Of a stretch of 64,000 nt of DNA, positions 44,059 through 53,157 are shown in pieces; positions within the stretch are counted from its first letter, which is position 1, and every line of letters starts with the position of its first letter. Source of the DNA: CAZUCE01 sp964619265 (lineage in GTDB: Bacteria > Planctomycetota > UBA1135 > GCA-002686595); contig CAZUCE010000003.1 of the NCBI GenBank assembly GCA_964619265.1, positions 124,001 to 188,000 of the forward strand, in the 5' to 3' direction. The position numbers and the translations under genes are program-made. The notes beneath the pieces are model-generated. The model was not told where the DNA came from. It ran no database searches and saw only the letters and a list, made by a program, of their open reading frames with translations.

Positions 44059-46566
44059 TCAACGCCAAGCGCTGCGGCCGGATTCCAGACTCCAATCCGG
44101 CCCGAAAAATCCAGCGCCGCGGATTCCGGCTGCGCCCTGCTCGAGCATTTCGGTCCCAAGGACCGTCCAGTCCGGGTAGCCGACTCCGGAAACGAAGTAG
44201 GGCAGCGCGACCGACATCCGCGCTCCGACGTCTCCGGTCGGCGCGATCGCTGCCACCGCGGCCCGCCCATCGCTCGGGTGGGGACGCACCACAAGGCACA
44301 CCAGGTCCGCGCCGCTCTCCTCCCGGTCGCCGGCCCGGATCGCGCCGTCGCGCACCTGGATCGGCGAATCTGCCAGGAGCGAATTCCACGCCCCGTTGTC
44401 GTCCGCGTTGCCCACCAGGACCACGCTCCGCCCCTCGAACGCCGGCGCGTCGGGCGCGAAGTCCACGTCGAGCACGATCTCGATCGAACCGTTGCCCCGA
44501 TACCCAAACTCCTCGGCGTCGTAGCGGGCCTTTTGCAAGAGCAGCGCGTCGCGCTCGTCGTCACCGGCCGTGCCGACCACGTAGACAAAGCGATGGCGGA
44601 AAGCATCCTTGAACGGGCCGGCACGTTCGGGGCTTTTGCCAGTGTCCCCCTTCAGGTCGGTGGGCTCCCAGACATCGCCTGACCTTCGAAGCGCAATCAC
44701 ACCGTCCGAAACGTCCTCTTCGGGCCGCCTCGGCTCGAGATCGTCCACCACGGTCGGCCCCTCTAGATCGTGATCCAGCGTGATCGATTGCCCATCGATC
44801 TCGATCGAAACCGGCCGCGTGGAATCCATGACCCGCTGGATCAAAAAGCCCGGTTCGTGCTCCTTGGGGATGAGCTCGAAAAGCGCATCAAAATCCAACG
44901 TCAGCACACTCACATTGCGGGTCTCCAGTCGCACGGAAGACTCCGCTGGATCGACGCGGGCTTCCACCTGGCTTGGCAGCATCGACTGCTGTTGCGCGTG
45001 GATCGTGACCCAGCCATCTCCCGCATGAACCGCGGGGTTGATCGTCGTGAAGTTCACCTCGAGCCGGTCCTGCGGCTCGGGCAGTCGATTCTGCCGCAGA
45101 AAATCGAACAGCGGAGGCCAATCCATGCATTCGTTACCCCACCAGTGACCTGCGCCGGCTCGCTCGTAGTAGGCGAAGTTCGGATGGAACTGCGCGAGCA
45201 CGTCCCGCATGAAGCGCGCCTGCTCGACGCTGACCGTCTCATCCGCGTCCCCGTGCAGCACGTAGATGCCCTGGTCTGCGTAGTTTTCCTTCAAGAGCAA
45301 AGTCCGGCTCCCGTTGGCGGCTTCGCCCAGGAGCCCCATCACCTCGCTGGGATCGGTCTCTTCGCTGGCACCGTACGCCCAAAAGTCACGCCAGCCCGCG
45401 CTGGGCGCGATCGCCGCGAACTTCCCATCGAGGTGCGCACCCAGGTTCCAGGTTCCATGACCGCCCATCGAATGCCCCGTCAGGTATTGGCGCAGCGGGT
45501 CGGTTCGCCATTCCTGATCCGCATGCGCGTAAACCTCTAAGGCGTCGTAGCGCCCCCAATCCTCCCAGTCGAAGCCAAACGGCCGCCGGTTGGTGGGTGC
45601 GACGATCACCAGATCGTCCTTTGGGGTGTAGCTAAAGGCTTGATTGGTGGCCTGGACGCTCGCGCCATGCAGGGAGAGCACAAAACCCACCGGCTCCTCC
45701 GCCGACTCCTCTGGCGGTGGCGTCACGGCGTAGTACTGCACGCTGCCATCGACCTCGCTGACAAACGTGCGTTTGTGCGGTTCATGCCGCGACTTGACCG
45801 TCAGGTTCAGTTCCATCTGGTCGCCGGACCGCAGCCGTGCGAGGACAAGAAGACGTCCATCGACCAACGATTCGGGTTCGAGCGCCTCCGGAACCATGAA
45901 ACGAAACGGAATCGAGCGCACCGAGAGCGGCGCAATCGAAAACGTCTCCGTGTCGCCTTCGAAACCGACCTCTGCCCACTCCACCGAGGGGTTCCCAACC
46001 CGAAGGCCGGCCACCATCTGCTTTCCAGCCAGATGCCCCAGCACATGGGGCAACACGCGATCGTGTCCCGCGAGATACGGCCCGCTCGGCGCTTCGACCA
46101 GCTTCGCGCGCAAACGCCCGCGTCCCCCCTTGAACAGGAGCTGATTGCTCCCCGCCTTCAGCGCGATCGGAAGTTTCGTGAGTCCCAGTGCGTACACGTC
46201 CCCGGCCCGCGGCTCGCCGTTCACCTCCAGCCGGCGGTGCCCGCTCGCGTCCAAAATCCACACACCGTCTTCAGGAACCTCCACCGTGGCCAGCGCCCAG
46301 CCCCCGCGCAGCGCCGAGTCGCTGAACCAACCGTTCTCTCCAGGTTCGATCGAGCGCCAAACAAGCGGCTCGCCCCCGGCCCGCTCCAAGGTTTGCCCCT
46401 GTTCGGGCTGCCCCAGGGTTCCCCGCGCAAGCCGGGCCTCGACGGCGTCGATCACCACCGGCGACCGCCGGCCCGGTGAGGTCCGCCCAATCACCAGGAG
46501 AGAGTCGATCGACGGAGCCGGAGCCTGAACGGCTGATAGAAGGAGCAAAAGCGAAGGAGCGATCAT
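44059..46566 (-). CDS. secreted alpha/beta-hydrolase (prolyl-oligopeptidase-like)
   Basis: An 835-residue protein with a signal peptide (MIAPSLLLLLSAVQAPAPS). The first 250 residues are beta-rich (two jelly-roll-like domains with WILDASGHRRLEVNG). From about residue 280 there is an alpha/beta hydrolase: VLSLHGASVQATNQAF (oxyanion strand), LTGHSMGGHGTWNLG (GXSXG nucleophile elbow), YVLHGDADETVSVEQAR (acid) and AGAGHWWGNE (His). The last 250 residues are another beta-rich domain that includes SVVLVGNADDNGAWNSLL. The class acts as peptidase or polysaccharide esterase; the substrate is not given by sequence. The ATG at 46566 is chosen from a frame open to 46638. Confidence 0.82.
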   Translation of the reverse strand: MIAPSLLLLLSAVQAPAPSIDSLLVIGRTSPGRRSPVVIDAVEARLARGTLGQPEQGQTLERAGGEPLVWRSIEPGENGWFSDSALRGGWALATVEVPEDGVWILDASGHRRLEVNGEPRAGDVYALGLTKLPIALKAGSNQLLFKGGRGRLRAKLVEAPSGPYLAGHDRVLPHVLGHLAGKQMVAGLRVGNPSVEWAEVGFEGDTETFSIAPLSVRSIPFRFMVPEALEPESLVDGRLLVLARLRSGDQMELNLTVKSRHEPHKRTFVSEVDGSVQYYAVTPPPEESAEEPVGFVLSLHGASVQATNQAFSYTPKDDLVIVAPTNRRPFGFDWEDWGRYDALEVYAHADQEWRTDPLRQYLTGHSMGGHGTWNLGAHLDGKFAAIAPSAGWRDFWAYGASEETDPSEVMGLLGEAANGSRTLLLKENYADQGIYVLHGDADETVSVEQARFMRDVLAQFHPNFAYYERAGAGHWWGNECMDWPPLFDFLRQNRLPEPQDRLEVNFTTINPAVHAGDGWVTIHAQQQSMLPSQVEARVDPAESSVRLETRNVSVLTLDFDALFELIPKEHEPGFLIQRVMDSTRPVSIEIDGQSITLDHDLEGPTVVDDLEPRRPEEDVSDGVIALRRSGDVWEPTDLKGDTGKSPERAGPFKDAFRHRFVYVVGTAGDDERDALLLQKARYDAEEFGYRGNGSIEIVLDVDFAPDAPAFEGRSVVLVGNADDNGAWNSLLADSPIQVRDGAIRAGDREESGADLVCLVVRPHPSDGRAAVAAIAPTGDVGARMSVALPYFVSGVGYPDWTVLGTEMLEQGAAGIRGAGFFGPDWSLESGRSAWR

Positions 46567-46720
46567 GGCCCCATTCTCCCCGAGCGCGAGGGCCCATGCG
46601 AGCGCAGGCTCGCAGTCGTCTGCCCGGGCAGCGAACAACCGGGTTCCCGGGAGCGGAAGCCCCGCGCCGCCAAGCTGGCGGGGGTCAGCTCACCGAGCCT
46701 GGCAGCCCCTCATCGGTTCA

Positions 46721-47278
46721 TCAATCGCGCCTCGACGAGACGTACTCGCGCGCACGAGCCTCAAGCGCCGGGCTGCGAAGCCCCACCAGGCGGGCTTCTT
46801 CGATCGCGTCGTTGACCGATAGGCCGCCGTCGGTGGCTCGCCAGGCGAACCACAGGGCGCCGACCCGGTTGGCCGACTTGCAGTGGACCAACATCGGGCG
46901 CGACCCGCGCTCGAACAGCTCGCGACCCTGGTCGAAGACGGAGTCGCTGAGCAGGTTGGGGTCGGTGATCGGCAAAGAGATGTAGTTGAGCCCCAGCTCG
47001 CGAGCCCGAAGCTCTTCGTCGAAGCCGCGGTCCTCGTTCGGAGCGCGCAGGTCGACGATCGTCGCCAGGCCGCCGTCGCGCAAGGCGATCAGCTCGGCCT
47101 CGGTGGGCTGACAGGCGAGCCAGATCCCGCCCATGGTGTGTACACGTTCGAGCGAGGTGTTCTCGATCGGCTCAAGGCGTTCGGTCACCAGGGATCTGGG
47201 TTCCGGCAGCTCGGGAGTCGCACAGCCAGCGAGGCCGGAAAGACCGAGAAATGAAATCAGTAAAACGGAACGGAGCAC
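46721..47278 (-). CDS. protein tyrosine phosphatase-like lipoprotein
   Basis: A 185-residue lipoprotein with lipobox LAGC (Cys19). VHCKSANRVGALWFAWR (Cys133, Arg138) is the phosphate-binding loop of the cysteine-phosphatase/BLH-type fold, and TIVDLRAPNED supplies the general-acid side. The spacing between Cys and Arg is four residues, as in the beta-lactamase-hydrolase-like and DUF442-type phosphatases, so it is not a defect. It is exported, which is unusual for this fold but seen in periplasmic forms. The GTG at 47278 is the start. It follows the NagB-like gene by 18 bp. Confidence 0.75.
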   Translation of the reverse strand: MLRSVLLISFLGLSGLAGCATPELPEPRSLVTERLEPIENTSLERVHTMGGIWLACQPTEAELIALRDGGLATIVDLRAPNEDRGFDEELRARELGLNYISLPITDPNLLSDSVFDQGRELFERGSRPMLVHCKSANRVGALWFAWRATDGGLSVNDAIEEARLVGLRSPALEARAREYVSSRRD

Positions 47279-47296
47279 GATTTAGGTGGAGTCTTC

Positions 47297-48049
47297 TTAC
47301 TCGAGGGCGGAGGCAGCTTCGGCGTCGAGCAGCAGCTCGAAGTCCTTGTGCCCGACGAATTGGCTCATCGGGTGGGCGGGATCGGGATCGGGGAGCTGGG
47401 CGGCTTCGATGGCCTCGGCACAAGCTGCGCCGAACCCGAACAGGCGAACGCGCTTGGCGCCGCGCAGGGTCGCTAGGCCCGGGGCCAGAACCCGGGCAGC
47501 CGGCTCGACTCCCTCGTGGACCGCGGCAAAATCCGCCCGCGCTTCCTCGTTTGGTTCCAGCATCCGAGTGCGCGAGTTGGCGTCGGTCCCGGGCTCGTTC
47601 CAACCAACGCGGCCGTTGGCTCCAACGCGCACGAGGCACAGATCCATGTTGTGAACCTTGAGCTGCTCCTCGAACGACTCGCAAGCCGCCGTGGGATCCC
47701 CGGCGCCGTCCAGATGAATGCGGCGCTCGGCCGTGGTGCCCCAGGGCTCGAGCAGGTGGGCCGTAATCCAGTTGTGCAGCGTGTGACCACCCACGATCTC
47801 GTGGAGGGTCACCGGGCGCACGCCGGAAGTCGCCAAGCCGCCCTTCTCTTCAATGCCGGACATCTCCTGCATCTTCTCGTAGAAAGGCTCGAGGTCGTCG
47901 CCGGTCGACAGGCCGAGGATCGCGTCGCTGCGCTGATAGCGGCGGGTGCGAATCCAGTTGGCCATCTCACGTGCGGCAGACTCGAGCGCCTCGTCGGCGG
48001 AATCGAAGACGAACGTCTTGAGGGGCAGGAATTCGATCTCGCGCTTCAA
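47297..48049 (-). CDS. NagB/6-phosphogluconolactonase-like protein with altered active site
   Basis: A 250-residue protein in the fold of glucosamine-6-phosphate deaminase. SDAILGLSTGDDLEPFYEKM is the phosphate-binding loop, VRPVTLHEIVGGH the usual Asp72 region, and LVRVGANGRVGWNEPGTDAN the central catalytic block. The residue equal to NagB Asp72 is His (TLHE), and the GxxGH His is Arg137 (GANGRVGW), while the NEPG Glu is kept. It is probably not an active deaminase of the known type. The TTG at 48049 (MKREIEFLP) is the best start; the longer frame to 48577 is a shadow inside the helicase gene. Lies between uvrD-like and phosphatase-like genes. Confidence 0.7.
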   Translation of the reverse strand: MKREIEFLPLKTFVFDSADEALESAAREMANWIRTRRYQRSDAILGLSTGDDLEPFYEKMQEMSGIEEKGGLATSGVRPVTLHEIVGGHTLHNWITAHLLEPWGTTAERRIHLDGAGDPTAACESFEEQLKVHNMDLCLVRVGANGRVGWNEPGTDANSRTRMLEPNEEARADFAAVHEGVEPAARVLAPGLATLRGAKRVRLFGFGAACAEAIEAAQLPDPDPAHPMSQFVGHKDFELLLDAEAASALE

Positions 48050-48140
48050 TCGCTCGCTGGGTTCGGGATTTCGGGAGAAGTGGACGCGATCGTCCGGGGG
48101 GGGGAACGCGCAGTCTAGCAGCCGATCGGTCGCGGCTTGC

Positions 48141-50204
48141 TCAGGAAGCGCCCGGGGAGGTCGAACGGCTCTTTCCGCGGCCGCGGCCCTGCGAACCTGG
48201 ACGCTGCTGCTCGGGCTCCTTCTGACCGGTGGCCTTCCAGCCCGGCTGGGGTTTCTGCGCCAGGGCCTCCAGGAGGAACCTCGACGGATGCGACTCAATG
48301 CGCTGTCCACCCCGCTGGCGGCTGATCGAGTGACTGAGCACCAGCCGCTCGCGGGCCCGCGTGGCCCCCACATAGAACAGCCGGCGCTCTTCCTCGATCC
48401 CGTCCTCGGCCACCGAGCGAGAGTGCGGCAGGATGCCTTCCTCAAGCCCGACCAGGTACACCTGCCGGAATTCGAGCCCCTTGGCAGCGTGCAGGGTCGA
48501 CAGCAGCACCGCATCGGGGCGTTCGCCCGGTTCGCGATCTCGGTCGCGCATGTCCGACTCGCCAGATGACAGCGCAAGCTCAGCGAGGAAGCGCTCCACC
48601 GACGGTCGCTTGGATCGCTTGACGTGGTTGCGGGCCATCTCGATCAAATCGGTCACCGCCCGCCAGCGCTGTTCCTGCACAACCTCGCTCGGGTACGCGC
48701 GCGCGACTTCGGCCCGGTAGCCAACCAGTTCGATGAGCAACTCCAAGCGCGAAGGCAGCGACTCTCCGTGGGTCCCCTCAAGCCACTCGGCCAGATGGGC
48801 GCGCAGCTTTTGGCCAGCACGGGCTGGAGCAGCCCCGAGTTTTTCGATCTGTTCAGCACGGTCGATCGCCTGGCCCACCGAGATCGCATTGGCGCCGGCG
48901 AAATCCAGCATGCGGTCCACCGAGGTGGCGCCGATCCCGCGCGGTGGACAATTCAAGATGCGCAGCAGCGAGGGCTCGTCGTCTGGATTGACCGCGGCCC
49001 GCAAGTAGGCCAACACGTCGCGGATCTCCTTGCGATCGAAGTAGGACTGACCGCCGATCAGCACGTAGGGAATGCCCCGCAGACGCAGCTGGCTCTCGAT
49101 CACACGCGGCTGAGTCGAGGTGCGGAACAGGATCGCGAAGTCGGCGTAGTTCGCGGCGCGGCGACTCACGCGCTCTTTGATCTCGAGGCACAGCGTGTCC
49201 GCTTCGGTCACATCGTCGGGGGCCGAGAGCACCTCGACCGGCGTGCCATGCGGCAAGACCGGCCGCAGGGTTTTCGCATGCCGCACCGTGTTGTGAGCAA
49301 TCACGCGGTTGGCGATTTCCAGAACCTCGGGCGTCGAGCGATAGTTGGTCTCGAGGCGCACAACCGCCGCGCCGGGAAAATCCCTCTCGAACGCCAGGAT
49401 CTTGCCGATCTCGGCTCCGCGCCATGCGTAGATCGATTGATCGTCGTCGCCGACCACACACAAGTTGCCACGCTCGCCAACCAGCCGCCGCAGCAATTCG
49501 TACTGGACAACATTGGTGTCCTGGTACTCATCGACCAGCGCGTATTGCAGCTTGCGGCGCACCGCATCGGCGAGTTCTTCGCGCTCGTCCAACAACCTCA
49601 CCGCCTCGACCAGCAAACCGTCGAAGTCGAGCAGTTTCGAACGTCGCAGCCAGTTTTCGTAAGCCTCGTAGCACTCGGCTGCAAAGGCCTCGACCTCGTC
49701 GCCGCCGGCCGCTTTCAGCGCGGCTTCCGGCGTGATCATCTTGTTCTTCCAAAGCGAGAGCCTCCCGAGCAGCTCCTTGGGCTGCAGCGGGGGGCGCGCG
49801 CCGGCCTTCTCACGCAGGATCTGACGCGCGCCGCTGATTTGATCCGAGCTATCGGCCAACACCAGCTTGGCAGGCAATCCGACGGACTCGCCGTGCTCGC
49901 GCAGCAGGGCCAAGCAGAACGCGTGGAAAGTGCCCAAAAAGGCGCGAGCCGCGAGTGGAGCTCCAACCAATCCGGCCAGCCGAGTGCGCATCTCGCGCGC
50001 CGCTTTGTTGGTGAACGTCACCGCGAAGATCGAGCCCGGCTCCCGGCCCAAGGCCATCAGATGCGCGATCCGGACCGTGATCACGCGCGTCTTGCCCGAT
50101 CCGGCTCCGGCGAGAACCAACAGCGGACCTTCGGTCGTCTCGACCGCTTCACGCTGCTCGCGGTTGAGCCCGCGGATGGCTTCTCCAATCTGCTCGGTGT
50201 TCAT
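48141..50204 (-). CDS. UvrD/PcrA/Rep-family DNA helicase
   Basis: A 687-residue superfamily 1 3'-5' helicase. Motif I GAGSGKT at 33-39, Ia FAVTFTNKAAREM, motif II VDEYQDTN, motif III VGDDDQSIYAWRGAE, motif IV VRLETNYRS, motif V VYLVGLEEGILPH (following STLHAAKGLEF) and VI VGATRARERLVL. Functions in repair and replication restart. The C-terminal region after motif VI is short and Gly/Pro/Arg-rich (residues about 655-687), without an obvious AAA-like tail. Start ATG at 50204. The NagB-like gene follows 91 bp later. Confidence 0.95.
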   Translation of the reverse strand: MNTEQIGEAIRGLNREQREAVETTEGPLLVLAGAGSGKTRVITVRIAHLMALGREPGSIFAVTFTNKAAREMRTRLAGLVGAPLAARAFLGTFHAFCLALLREHGESVGLPAKLVLADSSDQISGARQILREKAGARPPLQPKELLGRLSLWKNKMITPEAALKAAGGDEVEAFAAECYEAYENWLRRSKLLDFDGLLVEAVRLLDEREELADAVRRKLQYALVDEYQDTNVVQYELLRRLVGERGNLCVVGDDDQSIYAWRGAEIGKILAFERDFPGAAVVRLETNYRSTPEVLEIANRVIAHNTVRHAKTLRPVLPHGTPVEVLSAPDDVTEADTLCLEIKERVSRRAANYADFAILFRTSTQPRVIESQLRLRGIPYVLIGGQSYFDRKEIRDVLAYLRAAVNPDDEPSLLRILNCPPRGIGATSVDRMLDFAGANAISVGQAIDRAEQIEKLGAAPARAGQKLRAHLAEWLEGTHGESLPSRLELLIELVGYRAEVARAYPSEVVQEQRWRAVTDLIEMARNHVKRSKRPSVERFLAELALSSGESDMRDRDREPGERPDAVLLSTLHAAKGLEFRQVYLVGLEEGILPHSRSVAEDGIEEERRLFYVGATRARERLVLSHSISRQRGGQRIESHPSRFLLEALAQKPQPGWKATGQKEPEQQRPGSQGRGRGKSRSTSPGAS

Positions 50205-50362
50205 CGCCTTGCAGAGTTCATCTCGGGCCCTTGGATCCTCGCCCCACCTTGCCGGCGCTCCGCGGAGCGCCAGCCCGGGCGGGGCGCGGCAGGATAGCAG
50301 CCGGCCCGCCGGGGACGTCAGGCTGTTAGCCTCTTCGCGCTCACGACCACCGATTCACTTCC

Positions 50363-51034
50363 ATGACCGACTCTCTTCTGCCTTGCGTCGAGCACGAGCT
50401 CGGCGCCCCCGTGCGCGCAAGCGTGATCTGGCTCCACGGCCTAGGCGCCAACGGCCACGATTTCGAGCCGATTCTGCCGCTGCTCGGTGTAGATCAGCTC
50501 GGCATCCGATTCGTCTTCCCCCACGCGCCCGAAATCCCGGTCACCCTCAACGGCGGCTTCGTCATGCCCGCTTGGTACGACATCCTCGGCATGGAACTCG
50601 ACTCTTCCCAGGACGAAGTCGGTATTCGCCGCAGCAGCGAGCAGGTCACGCGCTTGATTGAGCGCGAGGTGGAACGCGGGGTCCCGGAAGAACGCATTGT
50701 GCTCGCCGGATTCAGTCAGGGGGGCGCGATCGCTCTGCACCTGGGGCTGCGCTACCCGAAGAAGCTGGCCGCGGTCATCGCGCTTTCAACGTACCTGGTG
50801 CGCGCGGACAAGCTCGAGAGCGAGTGCAGCGAGGCCAACCGGAACACGTCCGTGTTCGCCGCCCATGGCACCCAGGACCCGATGGTTGTCTATCCGCGCG
50901 GGGTTCACGCCCGCGACACCCTGCAAGCTCTTGGCTACGACGTTGAGTGGAAGGAGTACCCGATGCAGCACCAAGTCTGCGAGCCGGAGATCGACGCGAT
51001 CGGTGCGTATTTGCGGCGCGTGCTGGAGGCCTAG
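50363..51034 (+). CDS. phospholipase/carboxylesterase (acyl-protein thioesterase family)
   Basis: A 223-residue cytoplasmic serine esterase. VIWLHGLGANGHDFEPI at the start, VFPHAPEIPVTLNGG, GFSQGG with Ser118, Asp172 in HGTQDPMVV and His203 in MQHQVC make a full Ser-Asp-His triad as in the abhydrolase_2 family. Family members hydrolyse short acyl esters and thioesters; the natural substrate is unknown. The stop overlaps that of the TetR gene (convergent) by 4 bp. Start is an ATG with a moderate spacing after the divergent helicase. Confidence 0.9.
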   Translation: MTDSLLPCVEHELGAPVRASVIWLHGLGANGHDFEPILPLLGVDQLGIRFVFPHAPEIPVTLNGGFVMPAWYDILGMELDSSQDEVGIRRSSEQVTRLIEREVERGVPEERIVLAGFSQGGAIALHLGLRYPKKLAAVIALSTYLVRADKLESECSEANRNTSVFAAHGTQDPMVVYPRGVHARDTLQALGYDVEWKEYPMQHQVCEPEIDAIGAYLRRVLEA

Positions 51035-51603
51035 CAGCCCATAGCGCCATTGCGGGGCCCGAGCGACTGCTCGACCATCGCCCTGACCGCCTCCCGGCGG
51101 TTTTCCCCAGGCAGGGTGCAGCCGGCCGATAGCACACCTTCGGCCAGAACAAACCAAGCGGTGGCGCAACTATTCGGGTTAGGGACCCCACAACGCGTCG
51201 CCAGATCGCGCAAGCCGTCTCGCATCGCCGCCTTGCACTTCGCGGCCGCCTGGTGAACCGGATGATCGGGACCTGGGAATTCGCCTGCTGCCTGCTGGGT
51301 CGGGCAGCCCGGAAAGTCCGGATCACAGGCCTTGGCGCACAGCGAGTCGAACAGTTCGAGGACCGCCGCCCGGGGATCCAGTTCGGAGCGCTCCCAGGCC
51401 GTCTCCAGCAAACGCCTCCGACTCTCGCTGTAGTGTTCGACGCAGGCGACGATCAGCTCTTCCTTGGAGGCGAAGTGCCGATAAAGCGTCATCTTTGCCA
51501 CCCCCGCCTCCGAGAGGACTCGATCGATCCCGACGGAGTGAAATCCGTCTTCTTGGAAGAGGCGAGCGGCGGTCTCGAGCAGGCGCTGGCGTCGATCGGA
51601 CAT
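51031..51603 (-). CDS. TetR/AcrR-family transcriptional regulator
   Basis: A 190-residue regulator. RRQRLLETAARLFQEDGFHS, then GIDRVLSEAGVAKMTLYRHF is the typical helix-turn-helix, with KEELIVACVE after it. The ligand-binding C-terminal part has several Cys residues (CAKACDPDFPGC, TRCGVPNPNSC). It is divergent from the CMD/AhpD-like gene at 51802, so it is probably its local repressor; a palindrome (51704-51717) between them is a candidate operator. Its stop overlaps the esterase stop by 4 bp (CTAG). Confidence 0.9.
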   Translation of the reverse strand: MSDRRQRLLETAARLFQEDGFHSVGIDRVLSEAGVAKMTLYRHFASKEELIVACVEHYSESRRRLLETAWERSELDPRAAVLELFDSLCAKACDPDFPGCPTQQAAGEFPGPDHPVHQAAAKCKAAMRDGLRDLATRCGVPNPNSCATAWFVLAEGVLSAGCTLPGENRREAVRAMVEQSLGPRNGAMGC

Positions 51604-51703
51604 GAAATCCAGATACGGGACGGACCTTTCTGGGGGACTCGAAGACCCCGGAAAGCTCCGAGACTCCCGGGCTGATCCTGCTTTTCGGGCCCAATTCGGT
51701 CAC

Positions 51704-51717
51704 AGACAGATCGGTCT
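51704..51717. promoter_or_regulatory. candidate TetR operator, AGAC-N6-GTCT
   Basis: The sequence AGACAGATCGGTCT in the divergent region between the TetR gene and the CMD gene has inverted AGAC/GTCT ends and a near-symmetric centre. TetR-family operators are often palindromes of this kind placed between the regulator and its target. Only the position and symmetry support it. Confidence 0.4.
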
Positions 51718-51801
51718 CACGTTCCCCCAGCCTCGCGAGGACGCCTCGCGGACCCCCTGAACTCGCAACATCGCGCCCCAAGCGCAGACCCAACACGTCC
51801 T

Positions 51802-52347
51802 ATGGCACGCATTCAGCCGCTCTCCACGACCGACGCCCCTGAAGCCTCCCGCCCGCTCCTCGAGGGCGTCCAGAAGAAGCTCGGCATGATCCCGAACCTC
51901 TATGCGACCCTCGCCCACTCCCCCGCGGCCCTCTCGGCCACGCTGGGATTCGGCCAAAACCTGAGCGAGGGCTCCTTGAGTGCCGGCGAGCGCGAGCAAA
52001 TCGCCCTTTTGACCGGGCAGACCAATAGCTGCGACTACTGCTTGGCAGCGCACACAGCGATCGGCAAGTCGGTCGGCCTCACCGAGGCCGAAACCCTCGC
52101 CGCCCGCGAGGGGCGCTCCGACGACCCGAAGAGCCAAGCGCTGCTCGACTTCACCAACGCCATCCTCAAGCAACGGGGCTTTGTGGAGACGCCCCAGCTC
52201 GAGGCTTTCCGAGCCGCCGGATTTACCGACGCCCAAGCGCTCGAAGTCGTCGCCGCCGTCGCGCAAAACGTGCTGACCAACTACGCCAATCATCTGGCCG
52301 AGACTGCGGTGGATTTCCCCGCCGCCCCCGCGCTCGCCCGGAGCTAG
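51802..52347 (+). CDS. AhpD-like / carboxymuconolactone decarboxylase-family protein
   Basis: A 181-residue protein of the CMD/AhpD superfamily. CDYCLAAH (Cys77, Cys80, His84) is the CxxCxxxH active site of alkylhydroperoxidase D-type reductases, and LSAGEREQIALLTGQ the preceding helix. Such proteins protect against peroxides. It is divergent from a TetR regulator with a palindrome between, so it should respond to an oxidant or xenobiotic. Ends at a hairpin (52369-52407), convergent with the cysteine peptidase. Confidence 0.9.
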   Translation: MARIQPLSTTDAPEASRPLLEGVQKKLGMIPNLYATLAHSPAALSATLGFGQNLSEGSLSAGEREQIALLTGQTNSCDYCLAAHTAIGKSVGLTEAETLAAREGRSDDPKSQALLDFTNAILKQRGFVETPQLEAFRAAGFTDAQALEVVAAVAQNVLTNYANHLAETAVDFPAAPALARS

Positions 52348-52368
52348 ACCATCGTGAGGGTGGAACGT

Positions 52369-52407
52369 GCGGGATGCGGGCGGCCGAATCGGCCGAGCGT
52401 ATCCCGC
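52369..52407. terminator. 19-bp imperfect hairpin between convergent genes
   Basis: GCGGGATGCGGGCGGCCGA at 52369-52387 pairs with 52389-52407 with three mismatches and a one-base centre. It lies between the convergent CMD and cysteine-peptidase genes and could act in both directions. No T-tract. Confidence 0.5.
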
Positions 52408-52449
52408 GCACTTGTGTCCGCGGGTTGCTAAGGCGCACGCCGGGTGGCT

Positions 52450-53094
52450 CTAGACCGATCCCTGCGCGGGGATCCTGCGGGCAACTCGCGACGACACGAA
52501 CCAGCCAGGCAACCGTTGTCCGCCCACCCAGCGTCGCACAAACAACGTCGTCGCTTCGTCGCCGTGGGATTCGACGTCCAGCGACACTCCGTCGTCCAGC
52601 GGGTAGTTCGGGTCATACACCCGAACACGCATCACGCCGGGCCTGTGCTGTGCCATCGCGTAAGCCAGCACCTGATGGTTGTGCCAAAGTCGCCCCTCTC
52701 CCCGGCGCGACCGAACCAGCCCGATCGGAACCGGAACCCCCTCGGAGAGTTCCGCCGACAACCGCTCCAACTCTCGAGCCGTTCGCTCCCCAAGCCCTCC
52801 CGCTCCTTCGAGCGGGGCGCGCATCCAACCCAGATACCTCCAAGCCTCGCCCCCAAGCCCTAGCGGTGGCAAAGAAAGCGACCGCCACTGCTCAAATTGG
52901 AGCGCGAGGTACTCCCGGCTCAAGGTAGGCGGAACAACGGCCCGCGGAGAAATCGCCTCCCCCCGCTCGAACAACCGCTTGGCCCGCCAGATCATCCCTC
53001 CGCAAAGCCCATAGGCCCTTCCGAACGGCATTGGAAACCGATTCACAAACCGAAACCCGTGCCGCGAAGGCCGAAACCCACTATCCGCGCTCAC
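52450..53094 (-). CDS. papain-like cysteine peptidase-type protein
   Basis: A 214-residue protein with AYGLCGGMIWRAKRLF (Cys31), then WHNHQVLAYA (His140) and RVYDPNYPLDDG (Asp161): a Cys-His-Asp set in the order and context (GLCGGM, NHQVLAY, YDPNYP) of a family of bacterial papain-fold proteins with C39-like layout. No signal peptide. The frame is open to a TTG at 53166 within the inverted repeat, but the GTG at 53094 has GGGAG upstream and begins next to the conserved HGFRFVNRFP block, so it is chosen. Convergent with the CMD gene and downstream of rpmG. Confidence 0.7.
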   Translation of the reverse strand: MSADSGFRPSRHGFRFVNRFPMPFGRAYGLCGGMIWRAKRLFERGEAISPRAVVPPTLSREYLALQFEQWRSLSLPPLGLGGEAWRYLGWMRAPLEGAGGLGERTARELERLSAELSEGVPVPIGLVRSRRGEGRLWHNHQVLAYAMAQHRPGVMRVRVYDPNYPLDDGVSLDVESHGDEATTLFVRRWVGGQRLPGWFVSSRVARRIPAQGSV

Positions 53095-53157
53095 TCCCAA
53101 CTCCCAAAGCGCAGCAAATGCAGCGGCCGGCGACGCCGCCAGGTGTCGTTCCGAAAA

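Noticed and set aside
46721..47278. Loss of one residue in the phosphatase Cys-X5-Arg loop
   Set aside because: Cys-X4-Arg is the normal spacing in the beta-lactamase-hydrolase-like/DUF442 group, so it is not a defect.
48624..50297. 557-codon plus-strand frame over the helicase gene
   Set aside because: Antisense to conserved helicase motifs; no family resemblance and Gln/Arg/His-rich composition typical of a GC-rich shadow.
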